From positions 1 through 61,478 of the forward strand of contig CAZOSB010000014.1 in assembly GCA_964582545.1 (NCBI GenBank): DNA of 61,478 nt, given 5' to 3'. Numbering within the stretch: position 1 is the first letter of the stretch; each line of letters starts with the position of its first letter. The notes beneath the pieces were generated by a model that saw only the letters and a program-made list of their open reading frames with translations, searched no databases and was not told the origin of the DNA. The stretch comes from JAVVUJ01 sp964582545 (GTDB lineage Bacteria; Bacillota; Clostridia; Peptostreptococcales; Anaerovoracaceae). Of the stretch, positions 26,121 through 35,174 are shown piece by piece. Position numbers and translations under genes: made by a program.

Positions 26121-28514
26121 ATGAGAAAAGTATTATCTTTTGTACTAGTTTTATCACTGGTACTAGGTAGCTTCTCAATGGCGTTCGCTGCGCCTTCTGT
26201 ACCTACAGATGTAGCAGGATCACCTAACGCTGAAGCTATTACGGTAAACGTTAATCTTGGAATTGTAGAAGGTTTCCCAGATGGCACATTTAAGCCAGCG
26301 GAAGCTGTAAACAGAGCACAATTTGCTAAGATGATCGTTGAAGCCTTAGGCATTCCTGAAAGTGCACTTGCAGGTTACACAAAAGTAAGCTTCAAGGACA
26401 TGAGCGGATATGGATGGGCAACACCTTATATCGCATTCTGCGAATCTAAGGGCATCATGTTGGGAGATGGCAACGGAAACGCTATGCCTGGTAGAGGAAT
26501 CAACTCAAACGAAGCAGTAACTATGCTTTTAAGAGCTGTTGGTTACACTTCTAACTCTGCACAGTTAATCGGTGTTTGGCCTTCAAACTATGTCAGCTTA
26601 GGACAGAGAGAAGGACTTTACAAGAAAGTTGCAAACGCAATTAACGTTGACAGACAAAATGCTGCTCAGATGATCGCTAACACTCTTACAGTTCCTTTTG
26701 TATCTGTAGCTGCTGATGGAAAAACTGATGTTTTCAAAGGCAACATGCTTACAAGCGGACATGATGCTGTAGAAGTTAAAGGAATTATCAATGGTGGAGA
26801 AGAGTCTTTAATCAACCTTAAGCCATATATCGGAAAAAGCGTAACTTATTACAGACAAAAAGATAAGCCATACGCAATTATCGCAATTGCTTCCGAAGAT
26901 TCTTCAGGAGTAACTGGTAAATTTAAAACTTCTGATGTAACTTTAACATCTACTACCGATGGAAGCTTCACATTTGTAGCTCCTAAATTGGTGGAAAACA
27001 ACACTGATGTTGAGTACACTTTAAAAGGTTCTGTTGAAACATTATTCTTAAACGGTGAAGAAATCACTGCTACTACTACTATCTCTTCAAAGCAAGCAAT
27101 CACTGTAAACGGTGATGTAAGCGGAAAATCCATTTCAAACTTAAGCTCTTTTGCTTACTGGTCACACGTTGGAAGCAACGGTGGAGACAAGAAAGTATCC
27201 AAATCTGACATCAAGCAGATTGACGATGCAAGATTATTAGGATTTGACTTTGTAACTTTAAAGAACGACAAAATTGATGAAAATAGCTTTGCATTAGTTG
27301 GAGTATCTGCTCTTGACAAGATTGCAGAAGATAATATCGTTTATGTTTATGTAAACAAGAGTGGAGAAATCACAAGAGTAGAAGTTGGAACTGAAGTAGT
27401 TAAGGGTGATGTAACTTCTGTGAAATCTAGCGGCACAAAGTTCACTATCAGTGGTAAGACTTATGAGTTAGCGGACAAAACTGATGGAAGCGACATTCCT
27501 AATGCAGGAGATACTGTAATACTTTATCTTGACGCAGATGGAAAGATTTACTCTATCGACATCACTTCCGGAGCAACTAAGAATTACGGTGTATACTTGG
27601 GTTATGACGTACTATATGACAAAGTAAAACTTTACGATTCAGAAGAAGATGATGCGGTTTGGTATGAATATGATACAAAGAACATTGCAAAATCTACAGT
27701 TCAAAATACTTTAGTAGCGTTCGGTATAGATGCAAAAGGTAAGATTGATGTAGCTACAAGGGGTTCCTTCAATGCTATGTCTACAGGAACAACAGTTTTA
27801 ACTGGATTAGTTTTGAAAGATAATACTGGAACTTATAGAGTATCTGCTGATGCAGCAGTATTTGCTTCGACATCTACAGGTGCTGCTGTTGATACTAACA
27901 TCGACTTTGCTACTACCATTGACAATGTAGACACTTCTAAGGACTTAGGTCAGATTTACTACATGAGGGACAAAGATGGTATCGTAGTAGCTATGATCGT
28001 TAAAGAAGCTAACGCATCCAAGACATCTAAGGATTCTTATGCAGTAGTAACAGATTGGAACAGCGTGAAGAATGCTGACGGGGATACCGTACAACAGTTG
28101 CTTGGATATATCGATGGTGCTAAGTTAGATAAATTAACCAAAGGAAAGAACACTTTCGCTACGGCAAATGACCTTGCAGTACCAGGATTGTATAAGCTAG
28201 CTCTTGACTCTAATGGTGTAATCAAGACTGCAACTGCAGCTAATGGTGCATTGGAAGACGGAATTTCAATGGTAACCGGCACAGTAGCTGCTGTTAAGAG
28301 CAATGGTACTCAGTTAGACATCGCAGGTACTTGGTACTATGTTGCTAAGGATGCAATCGTATATCAGGCAGTAATGAAGAATGGTGAAGTTGACTCTTAC
28401 AGAGTAGCTGACACAGGTTCTCTTTACACCAAATACACTGTATTCCTATACAACACAATCAAAGATGAAGATTCTTCAGGATTTGATACAGTTATCTTCG
28501 TAACTGATAAGTAG
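26121..28514 (+). CDS. probable major S-layer protein with SLH domains
   Basis: A 797-residue exported protein: signal peptide ending at AFA, three SLH repeats in the first 200 residues (NLGIVEGFPDGTFKPAEAVNRAQFAKMI; DMSGYGWATPYIAFCES; a third near QREGLYKKVA), then about 600 residues of beta-rich sequence high in Thr, Ser, Val, Asp and Lys with almost no Cys. Such composition, its own promoter, a strong AAAGGAGG site, a long folded leader, and a narrow choice of codons point to very high expression, as for the main lattice protein. It is followed by a strong terminator and a convergent recombinase gene. Identification as the dominant S-layer protein is inference. Confidence 0.83.
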   Translation: MRKVLSFVLVLSLVLGSFSMAFAAPSVPTDVAGSPNAEAITVNVNLGIVEGFPDGTFKPAEAVNRAQFAKMIVEALGIPESALAGYTKVSFKDMSGYGWATPYIAFCESKGIMLGDGNGNAMPGRGINSNEAVTMLLRAVGYTSNSAQLIGVWPSNYVSLGQREGLYKKVANAINVDRQNAAQMIANTLTVPFVSVAADGKTDVFKGNMLTSGHDAVEVKGIINGGEESLINLKPYIGKSVTYYRQKDKPYAIIAIASEDSSGVTGKFKTSDVTLTSTTDGSFTFVAPKLVENNTDVEYTLKGSVETLFLNGEEITATTTISSKQAITVNGDVSGKSISNLSSFAYWSHVGSNGGDKKVSKSDIKQIDDARLLGFDFVTLKNDKIDENSFALVGVSALDKIAEDNIVYVYVNKSGEITRVEVGTEVVKGDVTSVKSSGTKFTISGKTYELADKTDGSDIPNAGDTVILYLDADGKIYSIDITSGATKNYGVYLGYDVLYDKVKLYDSEEDDAVWYEYDTKNIAKSTVQNTLVAFGIDAKGKIDVATRGSFNAMSTGTTVLTGLVLKDNTGTYRVSADAAVFASTSTGAAVDTNIDFATTIDNVDTSKDLGQIYYMRDKDGIVVAMIVKEANASKTSKDSYAVVTDWNSVKNADGDTVQQLLGYIDGAKLDKLTKGKNTFATANDLAVPGLYKLALDSNGVIKTATAANGALEDGISMVTGTVAAVKSNGTQLDIAGTWYYVAKDAIVYQAVMKNGEVDSYRVADTGSLYTKYTVFLYNTIKDEDSSGFDTVIFVTDK

Positions 28515-28552
28515 TCACTTAGATAAAGATTCCTAGTCCTCTCGAGGACTTA

Positions 28553-28588
28553 CAAAAAGACGTCGGTAACCCCGGCGTCTTTTGTTTC
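28553..28588. terminator. bidirectional terminator between S-layer gene and recombinase
   Basis: GACGTCGG (near 28559-28566) pairs with CCGGCGTC (near 28572-28579), with flanking A and T runs on both sides, so it can stop transcription from either direction. Confidence 0.85.
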
Positions 28589-28589
28589 C

Positions 28590-29555
28590 TCAATTTAAAC
28601 CCATTTCAGGGGCTTTTGTTTTAAGAGTTTCTATCAACATTTGCTCTCGTGGATGCTTCGTTGCGATAATATTTCTCTTTTTATTTTCCGTGGTGTGAAG
28701 ATAGAGCTGGGTGGTGGAGATGGAGCTATGTCCAAGCAAATCCTGAATATATTTGATGTCCACACCTTCCTCTAAGAGTAGCGTGGCAAAAGTGTGGCGA
28801 AATATGTGGGGTGTAATATTCTTGTTAATCTTTGCCATTTTACAATACTTGGTCACTAGGTTTCTTACCGCTTGTGTGGAAAGCATACCACCCAATCTAG
28901 TAACGAATACATAGGGAGAATCTAACTTTGCTGAATTTCTCCAAACCAAGTATTTTTCTAACGCATGAATGACCTCTTTGTTTTCAAGATAAACTTTACG
29001 CTCTTTATTTCCTTTGCCATGGAGGGTTATGGACATGGTGTCCATACAGATATCCTGAAATTCAATTTTACAAAGCTCGCTGACTCGCATGCCCCCGGCA
29101 AAGAGAAGCTCTAAAACCGCAATATCCCTCAAACCGATAAAATCATTGGACGTATTGTTTTCATACACCGCTTTTAAGATGGATAAAGCTTCTTCTATAG
29201 TCATGCTTTCCCTCATCTTGTGAGCGTCTCTGATGTGTAGCTTAAATTTCGTAAAAGGATTCAACTCTATTAATTCTTGATATTCTAAATAAGAAAATAG
29301 CGAACGAATACCGGCCAATTTCCTTCGGATGGTTTTGACCTGATATTTCCCTAAAATCATTAAATAATCTTCCAATATGTTCTTGGTAACTTCATTGTAA
29401 TTATGGACAGGAGGGTTGTGGTTGATTAGAAATTGATTAAATCTTTTTAAATCGTAATAATATGCTCTTATACTATCTTTTGAAAGCCGTTTGTGCGTTT
29501 TGCAAAATGCTAAAAAATGATCAGAGTCCTTAAAAATGCTTGCCCTATTTTGCAT
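28590..29555 (-). CDS. tyrosine recombinase (XerC/XerD-like)
   Basis: A 321-residue tyrosine recombinase with an N-terminal SAM-like core-binding domain (about 10-95) and a C-terminal catalytic domain. The full set of active-site residues is visible: R157 (GGMRVSEL), K181 (HGKGNKER), H250 and R253 (HIFRHTFA), H276 (LLGHSSIS), and the nucleophile Y285 (TQLYLHT). AAAGGAGG precedes the ATG. It could be the housekeeping dimer-resolving XerC/D or a site-specific invertase; its position directly after the S-layer gene keeps the second option open. No phage genes or attachment sites are seen. Confidence 0.88.
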   Translation of the reverse strand: MQNRASIFKDSDHFLAFCKTHKRLSKDSIRAYYYDLKRFNQFLINHNPPVHNYNEVTKNILEDYLMILGKYQVKTIRRKLAGIRSLFSYLEYQELIELNPFTKFKLHIRDAHKMRESMTIEEALSILKAVYENNTSNDFIGLRDIAVLELLFAGGMRVSELCKIEFQDICMDTMSITLHGKGNKERKVYLENKEVIHALEKYLVWRNSAKLDSPYVFVTRLGGMLSTQAVRNLVTKYCKMAKINKNITPHIFRHTFATLLLEEGVDIKYIQDLLGHSSISTTQLYLHTTENKKRNIIATKHPREQMLIETLKTKAPEMGLN

Positions 29556-29760
29556 TGCTAAAACCTCCTTTGATAGGGGTTAGTATTTCCATTTGGTGTG
29601 AAAGTATTCTACCTGTTAAGTAAGTGGAATAAATCAAGAAGGTTAAAACAGTCGAAATCTGTCGATGTCAGAAAATTTAATAAATAATAAATTGCTTTTT
29701 TTACCTTGAGATGATATACTTTTAACAGGTTCAGAAAATAATTTTATAGGAGGTCATCAT

Positions 29761-31725
29761 ATGAAAGGCTATACTAGCGAAACGATTAGAAATGTTGCAC
29801 TTGTTGGACATGGCGGTTGTGGCAAAACCACTTTGATAGAAGCTGCGTTAATGGCTACGGGCGTTATCAGCAGAATGGGAAAAGTCGAAGATGGCAATAC
29901 GGTTTCTGACTATGACAAAATGGAAATTGAAAAAGGATACTCCATCAATACATCGGTAATCCCCATAGAGTGGAAAGATAGCAAGATCAACTTTATCGAT
30001 ACTCCCGGATACTTTGATTTTATCGGTGAAGTGAATGCGGCCTTAAGAGCTGCTGAGGCGGCTATCATATTGGTAGATGCAGGATCTGGCGTACAGGTAG
30101 GTACGGAGCAAGCCTGGAAAGCCTGTGAGAGATATAAGAAACCCCGATTCATCGTCATCAATAAAAGAGATAAAGATGAGTTTGATTTTCATAAAACCTT
30201 TGATGAATTAAAAGCAAAATTTGGCGATACCCTGATTCCTTTCAGTTGGCCGATTACTGCAGAGATAGATGAAGCTTTAAAAGAGGCCATTGCCATGACG
30301 GATGATGACCTTATGGAAAAATATTTTAGTGGGGAAGCCTTTACGGATGAAGAGTTCCGTACCGGCTTGGTAAAAGGGATTGCCGACGGTGGCATCGTTC
30401 CTGTATGTTCTTCAGCAGTTTCCTTTGGACAAGGTATCGAAGGTCTTCTGGACATTATTATCGCCTATTTCCCCACACCTTTACAACATGGTCCTTACAG
30501 GGGTTTCAACGATAAAAATGAACCCGTAGAGCGGTTGTCCGTAGTGGAGGGACCTATGTCCGCCTTTGTCTTTAAGACCATCGCTGACCCATTTGTAGGT
30601 AAAATATCCGTGATGAAGGTGGTCACCGGAAAGATGAACTCCAGCACGGAGGTTCTCAACGAAAGAACGGGAAAACCGGAGAAATTAGGGAAACTGTTTT
30701 TCCTGAGGGGGAAAAATCAGTTGGAGTTGGATTATGCGGAAGCGGGAGATATCGTAGCCGTCTCCAAGCTACAGCACACATTATCCGGTGATACCCTTTG
30801 CGATAAAACCGATGAAATTCGTTATTTGCCCTTAGATTTTCCAGAACCATCCCTCTATATGGCCATCGAGCCTTTGGACAAGGGAGATGAAGAAAAAATT
30901 GCATCAGGATTGGCTAAGCTGAAAGAGGAAGATCCATCCTTTGTAGTGGAGCGAAATGTAGAAACCCATCAGACCTTAATCGGAGGTCAAGGGGAGATTC
31001 AGATTGGAATTATCATCGCAAAGTTAAAGGATAAATTTGGTGTAAACGTTAAATTAGTGGATCAAAAAATCCCGTATAGGGAAACCATTAAGGGGAACTC
31101 GGATGTACAAGGAAAGCACAAAAAACAATCCGGGGGCGCAGGTCAATATGGGGACGTACATATTAAATTCTCTCCATCTCAGCAGGAGTTTGAGTTTGAA
31201 GAAAAGCTGTTTGGTGGATCAGTGCCAAAAAACTATGTGCCTGCAGTTGAAAAAGGCTTAAAGGAATCCATGGAAAAGGGTCCTTTAGCGGGTTGTAAGG
31301 TAGTGAATGTTAAGGCGGTATTTTACGATGGTTCCTATCACGACGTGGACTCCAATGAAATGGCGTTTAAAATCGCTGCTTCTTTAGCTTTTAAAAAGGG
31401 CTTTATGGAGGCAAAACCTATTCTTCTGGAACCGGTTATGCACGTTGAAATTATCGTTCCCGATGAGTATACAGGGGATGTTATGGGTGACATGAACAAG
31501 AGAAGAGGCAAAATACTGGGGATGGAACCACTGCCCGGTGGCGAGCAGAAGGTGTTGGCCGAAGCTCCTCAGGCAGAAATGTTCAAATATGCCATTACAC
31601 TCCGATCTATGACTCAGGGAAAAGGAAGCTTTACCATGAAGTTTGAAAGATACGAGGAGCTCCCAACCCACATGGCAGAAAAGATTATTGCGGAGCATAA
31701 AAAAGAAGTAGAAGCCGGACATTAA
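29761..31725 (+). CDS. EF-G-like translational GTPase (paralogue, not the canonical fusA)
   Basis: A 654-residue protein with the EF-G domain order: GTPase (P-loop GHGGCGKTT at 16-24, DTPG near 80, NKRD near 133), domain II, domain III, domain IV (QSGGAGQYGDV) and domain V. It differs from canonical EF-G: the P-loop has GGCG in place of IDAG, switch I reads EKGYSINTS where EF-G has RGITI, and it is about 40 residues shorter. It matches a family of EF-G-like proteins widespread in Firmicutes whose role is not established. It is monocistronic, with AGGAGGTCATCAT before the ATG and a terminator at 31754. Confidence 0.87.
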   Translation: MKGYTSETIRNVALVGHGGCGKTTLIEAALMATGVISRMGKVEDGNTVSDYDKMEIEKGYSINTSVIPIEWKDSKINFIDTPGYFDFIGEVNAALRAAEAAIILVDAGSGVQVGTEQAWKACERYKKPRFIVINKRDKDEFDFHKTFDELKAKFGDTLIPFSWPITAEIDEALKEAIAMTDDDLMEKYFSGEAFTDEEFRTGLVKGIADGGIVPVCSSAVSFGQGIEGLLDIIIAYFPTPLQHGPYRGFNDKNEPVERLSVVEGPMSAFVFKTIADPFVGKISVMKVVTGKMNSSTEVLNERTGKPEKLGKLFFLRGKNQLELDYAEAGDIVAVSKLQHTLSGDTLCDKTDEIRYLPLDFPEPSLYMAIEPLDKGDEEKIASGLAKLKEEDPSFVVERNVETHQTLIGGQGEIQIGIIIAKLKDKFGVNVKLVDQKIPYRETIKGNSDVQGKHKKQSGGAGQYGDVHIKFSPSQQEFEFEEKLFGGSVPKNYVPAVEKGLKESMEKGPLAGCKVVNVKAVFYDGSYHDVDSNEMAFKIAASLAFKKGFMEAKPILLEPVMHVEIIVPDEYTGDVMGDMNKRRGKILGMEPLPGGEQKVLAEAPQAEMFKYAITLRSMTQGKGSFTMKFERYEELPTHMAEKIIAEHKKEVEAGH

Positions 31726-31753
31726 AAACCAATAATTTAAAAAATATATATTA

Positions 31754-31812
31754 AAAAAGGCTATTGCAGGTGATATAATATTAATGATACCTGATGCGAT
31801 AGCCTTTGTCAT
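31754..31812 (+). terminator. terminator after the EF-G-like gene
   Basis: AAAAAGGCTATTGCAGGT (from 31754) pairs with ACCTGATGCGATAGCCTTT (to 31806), with a small interior bulge, followed by GTCATTTT. Nothing else is recognised between it and the amidase gene. Confidence 0.7.
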
Positions 31813-31955
31813 TTTGTAAACTGATAGACCATAGAGATCATTAAAATATAACCTAGAATATGAGACACTGTTCGGTAATACAATAGTAAGTAGGGTCGTT
31901 AGACTTGCCTTTACTTAGAGAGTGTGTCCAATAACATAGAATAGGAAATATAGGA

Positions 31956-32639
31956 ATGAACGAGATGCCCATTGTAAAATACAACGGTAAACCTCAGAAT
32001 GAGCAAAGTAAAAGGGTTACACAAATTATAACTATTTTGACATTTTTGTTATTTATTATAACGGGAATGACCATTGGTGGTATCGCATACATCAACTCAT
32101 TACCTTCTGTAGAAAGTCCAATCCCTTTACAGGTGGAAAGGATTCCTGTTTACGTGGATTTGTTGCCTGTGGGGATCGCAGGGTATCTAGGGCAAGAAAT
32201 GAAAATCAAACATATAGTAATTCATGAAACAGGCAACCCCAGAGTGGGATCCAATGCGGAAGCCCACAATGAATATATTCATAAAGTGGCGAAAAAGACA
32301 CCCATTTCTTGGCACTATACCGTGGATGATCACCAAATTTATAAGCACCTGCCGGATAATCAGGTGGGATTTCATGCAGGCGATAAATTCAAAGAAGGCG
32401 GCGGAAATATGAACGGTATCGGCATAGAGATGTGCGTAAACCTAGATGGCAACTTTGAACAGACCTTGCGAAACACTGCGGCATTGGTTCGGTATCTGAT
32501 GAAAGAATATGAACTTACTATCTACGATGTAAAAAAGCATCAAGATTTTTCCGGCAAAACCTGTCCGGAGACTCTTATCCTCACCGGTAGGTGGGAAGAA
32601 TTTCTTTCCATGATAGAAGAAGAGCCTAAGCCATATTAA
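31956..32639 (+). CDS. membrane-anchored N-acetylmuramoyl-L-alanine amidase (Amidase_2)
   Basis: A 227-residue protein with a cytoplasmic N-terminus, one membrane segment (about residues 23-46) and an extracellular Amidase_2 domain. Likely zinc ligands are visible: the histidine in HIVIHETGN, and the histidine and cysteine in KKHQDFSGKTCPE. SWHYTVDD and GIGIEMC are typical of the family. It should cleave the MurNAc-L-Ala bond of peptidoglycan. A signal anchor, rather than a cleaved signal, would keep it at the membrane. AGGAAATATAGGA precedes the ATG. The radA gene follows 96 nt later. Confidence 0.87.
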   Translation: MNEMPIVKYNGKPQNEQSKRVTQIITILTFLLFIITGMTIGGIAYINSLPSVESPIPLQVERIPVYVDLLPVGIAGYLGQEMKIKHIVIHETGNPRVGSNAEAHNEYIHKVAKKTPISWHYTVDDHQIYKHLPDNQVGFHAGDKFKEGGGNMNGIGIEMCVNLDGNFEQTLRNTAALVRYLMKEYELTIYDVKKHQDFSGKTCPETLILTGRWEEFLSMIEEEPKPY

Positions 32640-32735
32640 GCAACATAAGAGTTTTAGGAAAACTTGTTAATTGTAAATAAACGATGGAATGCATTAACAG
32701 CTAGTTTATCAAAATTACATAGAAAAGGATGTAGA

Positions 32736-34124
32736 ATGGCAAAGAAAAATAAGACTGTATTTGTCTGTCAAGAATGTGGATACGACAGCCCAAAGTGGAT
32801 GGGGCAATGCATCTGTGGGTTATGGAATACCATGGTGGAAGAAAAGGTGGTTGAAACCAATTCCCAAGATAGCCGTCACAGGGGCAGTGAGACGGGTAGG
32901 GCAAAAGCCAGAGAAATTACCTCCGTAAAATCCGGAGATTATACCAGAATGGATACGGGCATCGGTGAGCTCAACCGGGTATTGGGGGGAGGACTGGTGA
33001 AGGGCTCACTAACCTTGATTTCCGGAGAACCGGGAATCGGAAAATCCACCTTAATCATTCAAGCTGCGGCTAAAATGACTAAAATTTGTGGAAAGGTGTT
33101 ATACGTCACCGGAGAGGAATCCGAAGAACAGATCAAAATGCGTGCAGACAGAGTGTGCAAAGGGAACTTGGACAACCTGTTTTTGCTTGCGGAAACCAAC
33201 ATGGAAAATATCCTTGCGGTACAAGAGGAACTGAACCCCGAATTTATCATTATAGACTCCATTCAAACAATGTATTCCCAGGATTTAGATTCTGCACCCG
33301 GTACTGTTTCTCAGGTGAGAATCTGCGGTAATGAGCTTATGAAGATTGGCAAGGTGAAGAATATTCCCGTGTTTATCGTGGCCCATGTGACAAAAACCGG
33401 TGACTTGGCAGGTCCAAAGATATTGGAACACCTGGTGGATTGTGTATTGCAATTTAACGGTGAACGAAATCAGGAACTTAGGATTTTACGAGCTAATAAA
33501 AATAGATTTGGAACTACCAGTGAAATTGGTGCTTTTCAAATGGAAGAGGAAGGACTCATAGAGATCCTCAACTTATCCAAAAGTTTTTTGGAGGGATTGG
33601 AAAACGGAGTGGAAGGGGCAGTGGCCACCGCTGTCTACGAAGGGACAAGGCCTTTACTTTTAGAGGTACAGGCTTTAACAGCACCTACCAATATCGGGTT
33701 CGCAAGAAGGACCGCCATCGGAGTGGAAAATGCTAGGCTTAACATGATCTTAGCCGTTTTAGAAAGGAAAGCAGGTCTGTCCTTAATCAACCAAGATGTC
33801 TATATCAATGTGGTGGGGGGATTAAAACCTGAGGGTACTTCCACGGATCTTGCCGTAGCTCTGGCCATCTACTCTTCCTATTATAATATAAAATGTTCCA
33901 ATAAGACGTTAATCATGGGAGAGATTGGGTTGACGGGGGATTTACGCTCCGTACAAAATGCGGAAAAGATCATTCGTGAAGCGGTTCGCATGGGGTTTGA
34001 TACGATCATTCTTCCTCAAAAAAATATATCAAAGCTTACAGCTCCCATTGAAGGGCTAAAGCTTTTGGGAGCGGTCAACTTAAAACAAGCCATTGGATTT
34101 ATTGCTAAACAAGGTGAAGATTAG
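32736..34124 (+). CDS. radA: DNA repair protein RadA (Sms)
   Basis: A 462-residue RadA, the RecA-like helicase that drives branch migration of recombination intermediates. Domains: N-terminal zinc finger (C11, C14, C25, C27), Walker A GEPGIGKST at 97-105, the RadA-specific KNRFG motif at 255-259, and a C-terminal Lon-like domain (GGLKPEGTSTDLAVALA). The second zinc pair reads CIC, one residue shorter than the usual CxxC. I chose the ATG at 32736 after AAAAGGATGTAGA; the frame stays open to a TTG at 32664 but that adds 24 residues absent from the family. A terminator follows. Confidence 0.96.
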   Translation: MAKKNKTVFVCQECGYDSPKWMGQCICGLWNTMVEEKVVETNSQDSRHRGSETGRAKAREITSVKSGDYTRMDTGIGELNRVLGGGLVKGSLTLISGEPGIGKSTLIIQAAAKMTKICGKVLYVTGEESEEQIKMRADRVCKGNLDNLFLLAETNMENILAVQEELNPEFIIIDSIQTMYSQDLDSAPGTVSQVRICGNELMKIGKVKNIPVFIVAHVTKTGDLAGPKILEHLVDCVLQFNGERNQELRILRANKNRFGTTSEIGAFQMEEEGLIEILNLSKSFLEGLENGVEGAVATAVYEGTRPLLLEVQALTAPTNIGFARRTAIGVENARLNMILAVLERKAGLSLINQDVYINVVGGLKPEGTSTDLAVALAIYSSYYNIKCSNKTLIMGEIGLTGDLRSVQNAEKIIREAVRMGFDTIILPQKNISKLTAPIEGLKLLGAVNLKQAIGFIAKQGED

Positions 34125-34196
34125 TATTTGTAGTTTACCCTCTAAATGAGAAGCTGAAATAGAGGAGAATCATTTTGATCAATAGATTTATAAACT

Positions 34197-34235
34197 CAAA
34201 GGGCTTACTGATTACAATAAGCCCTTTGGTTTATC
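34197..34235. terminator. bidirectional terminator between radA and the SDR
   Basis: CAAAGGGCTTA (34197-34207) pairs with TAAGCCCTTTGG (34218-34229), with a 10-nt loop and T-rich flanks. It serves radA and the convergent SDR gene. Confidence 0.85.
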
Positions 34236-34243
34236 CCTTTTGA

Positions 34244-35023
34244 TTATTTCAACACTTCCGTCTTATCCTGACGAACCTCTCCGTTCCAGGCGGCTAAACC
34301 GCCATCGATGGAGATACATTCTCCGTTTATAAATGCTGACTTATCAGAAGCTAAAAATAACATCAGGTCTGCAATTTCCTTAGGAGTGCTAATTCTTCCG
34401 GAAGGGTTATTTTTTTCAAAGGCCTCTATGACCTCTTTGGTGGAACCCGTTAAAAACATCTTTGTTGCCGTAGCACTTGGGCAGATGGCATTGACGCGAA
34501 TGCCATACTGCATATAATCCAGCGCCATAGATCTGGTTAAATTGTTTACAGCGCCTTTAGAAGCCGCATAGATGGAGCAGTTATACCCCCCACGCTTCCC
34601 ACAAAGGGAGGAAATGTTGATGATTATACCCTTTTTTCTTTCCATCATCTGGGGTATAAAATATTTGGATGTCTGGAAGCAGCCCTTTAGATTAGCGGAA
34701 ATCTGTCTGTCAAAATCTTCTTCCGAGGTTTCATGGACCATTCCGCCGATAAATATGGCGGCGGCGTTAATCAATACATCACATCCGCCTATTTTTTCAT
34801 TGGTGTAATGAACTAACCTTTCAACTTGTGTAGCATCCGTGCTGTCACATTGGCAGAAGAATAAATTTCCTTGATCCACGTATTCCTTTAGCTCCTGAAG
34901 AACCACTTCAGATGTTTTGGTGCTTCTGGAGGTAAAGACTACCTTATCTCCCTGTTTCAGGAATTCCTCTACGGCTTCTCGCCCCATACCTGAGTTTCCG
35001 CCGGTGATTACGATTCGTTGCAT
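34244..35023 (-). CDS. short-chain dehydrogenase/reductase (SDR), last gene of the minus-strand cluster
   Basis: A 259-residue classical SDR with the cofactor motif TGGNSGMGR (residues 7-15), the NAA motif, the catalytic serine in NISSLCG, and YAASK. The C-terminal FINGECISIDGGLAAW is typical. It oxidises or reduces a hydroxyl/carbonyl with NAD(P)(H); the substrate is unknown. It lies 151 nt after the AOR gene, a wider gap than within the operon, and a TTGAAT/TAACTA pair near 35080-35100 could give it its own promoter. AGAGGTAATACAT precedes the ATG. It may or may not belong to the sigma-54 operon. Confidence 0.87.
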   Translation of the reverse strand: MQRIVITGGNSGMGREAVEEFLKQGDKVVFTSRSTKTSEVVLQELKEYVDQGNLFFCQCDSTDATQVERLVHYTNEKIGGCDVLINAAAIFIGGMVHETSEEDFDRQISANLKGCFQTSKYFIPQMMERKKGIIINISSLCGKRGGYNCSIYAASKGAVNNLTRSMALDYMQYGIRVNAICPSATATKMFLTGSTKEVIEAFEKNNPSGRISTPKEIADLMLFLASDKSAFINGECISIDGGLAAWNGEVRQDKTEVLK

Positions 35024-35174
35024 ATGTATTACCTCTTACTCTCTGTAGCTTTTGCTGAACTCAGACTATAGTTATCACGGAACTAAAGGCTTAATTCAAC
35101 TTATATAGCGCTTTTGAAAGTGCAAGGTTTAAGAAAATATATAAAAAAACCCGGCACTTTAAATTAATTAAGTT

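Noticed and set aside
31384..31812. 142-codon minus-strand open frame over the EF-G-like gene end
   Set aside because: It overlaps a well-supported GTPase gene and includes the terminator hairpin; no ribosome binding site.
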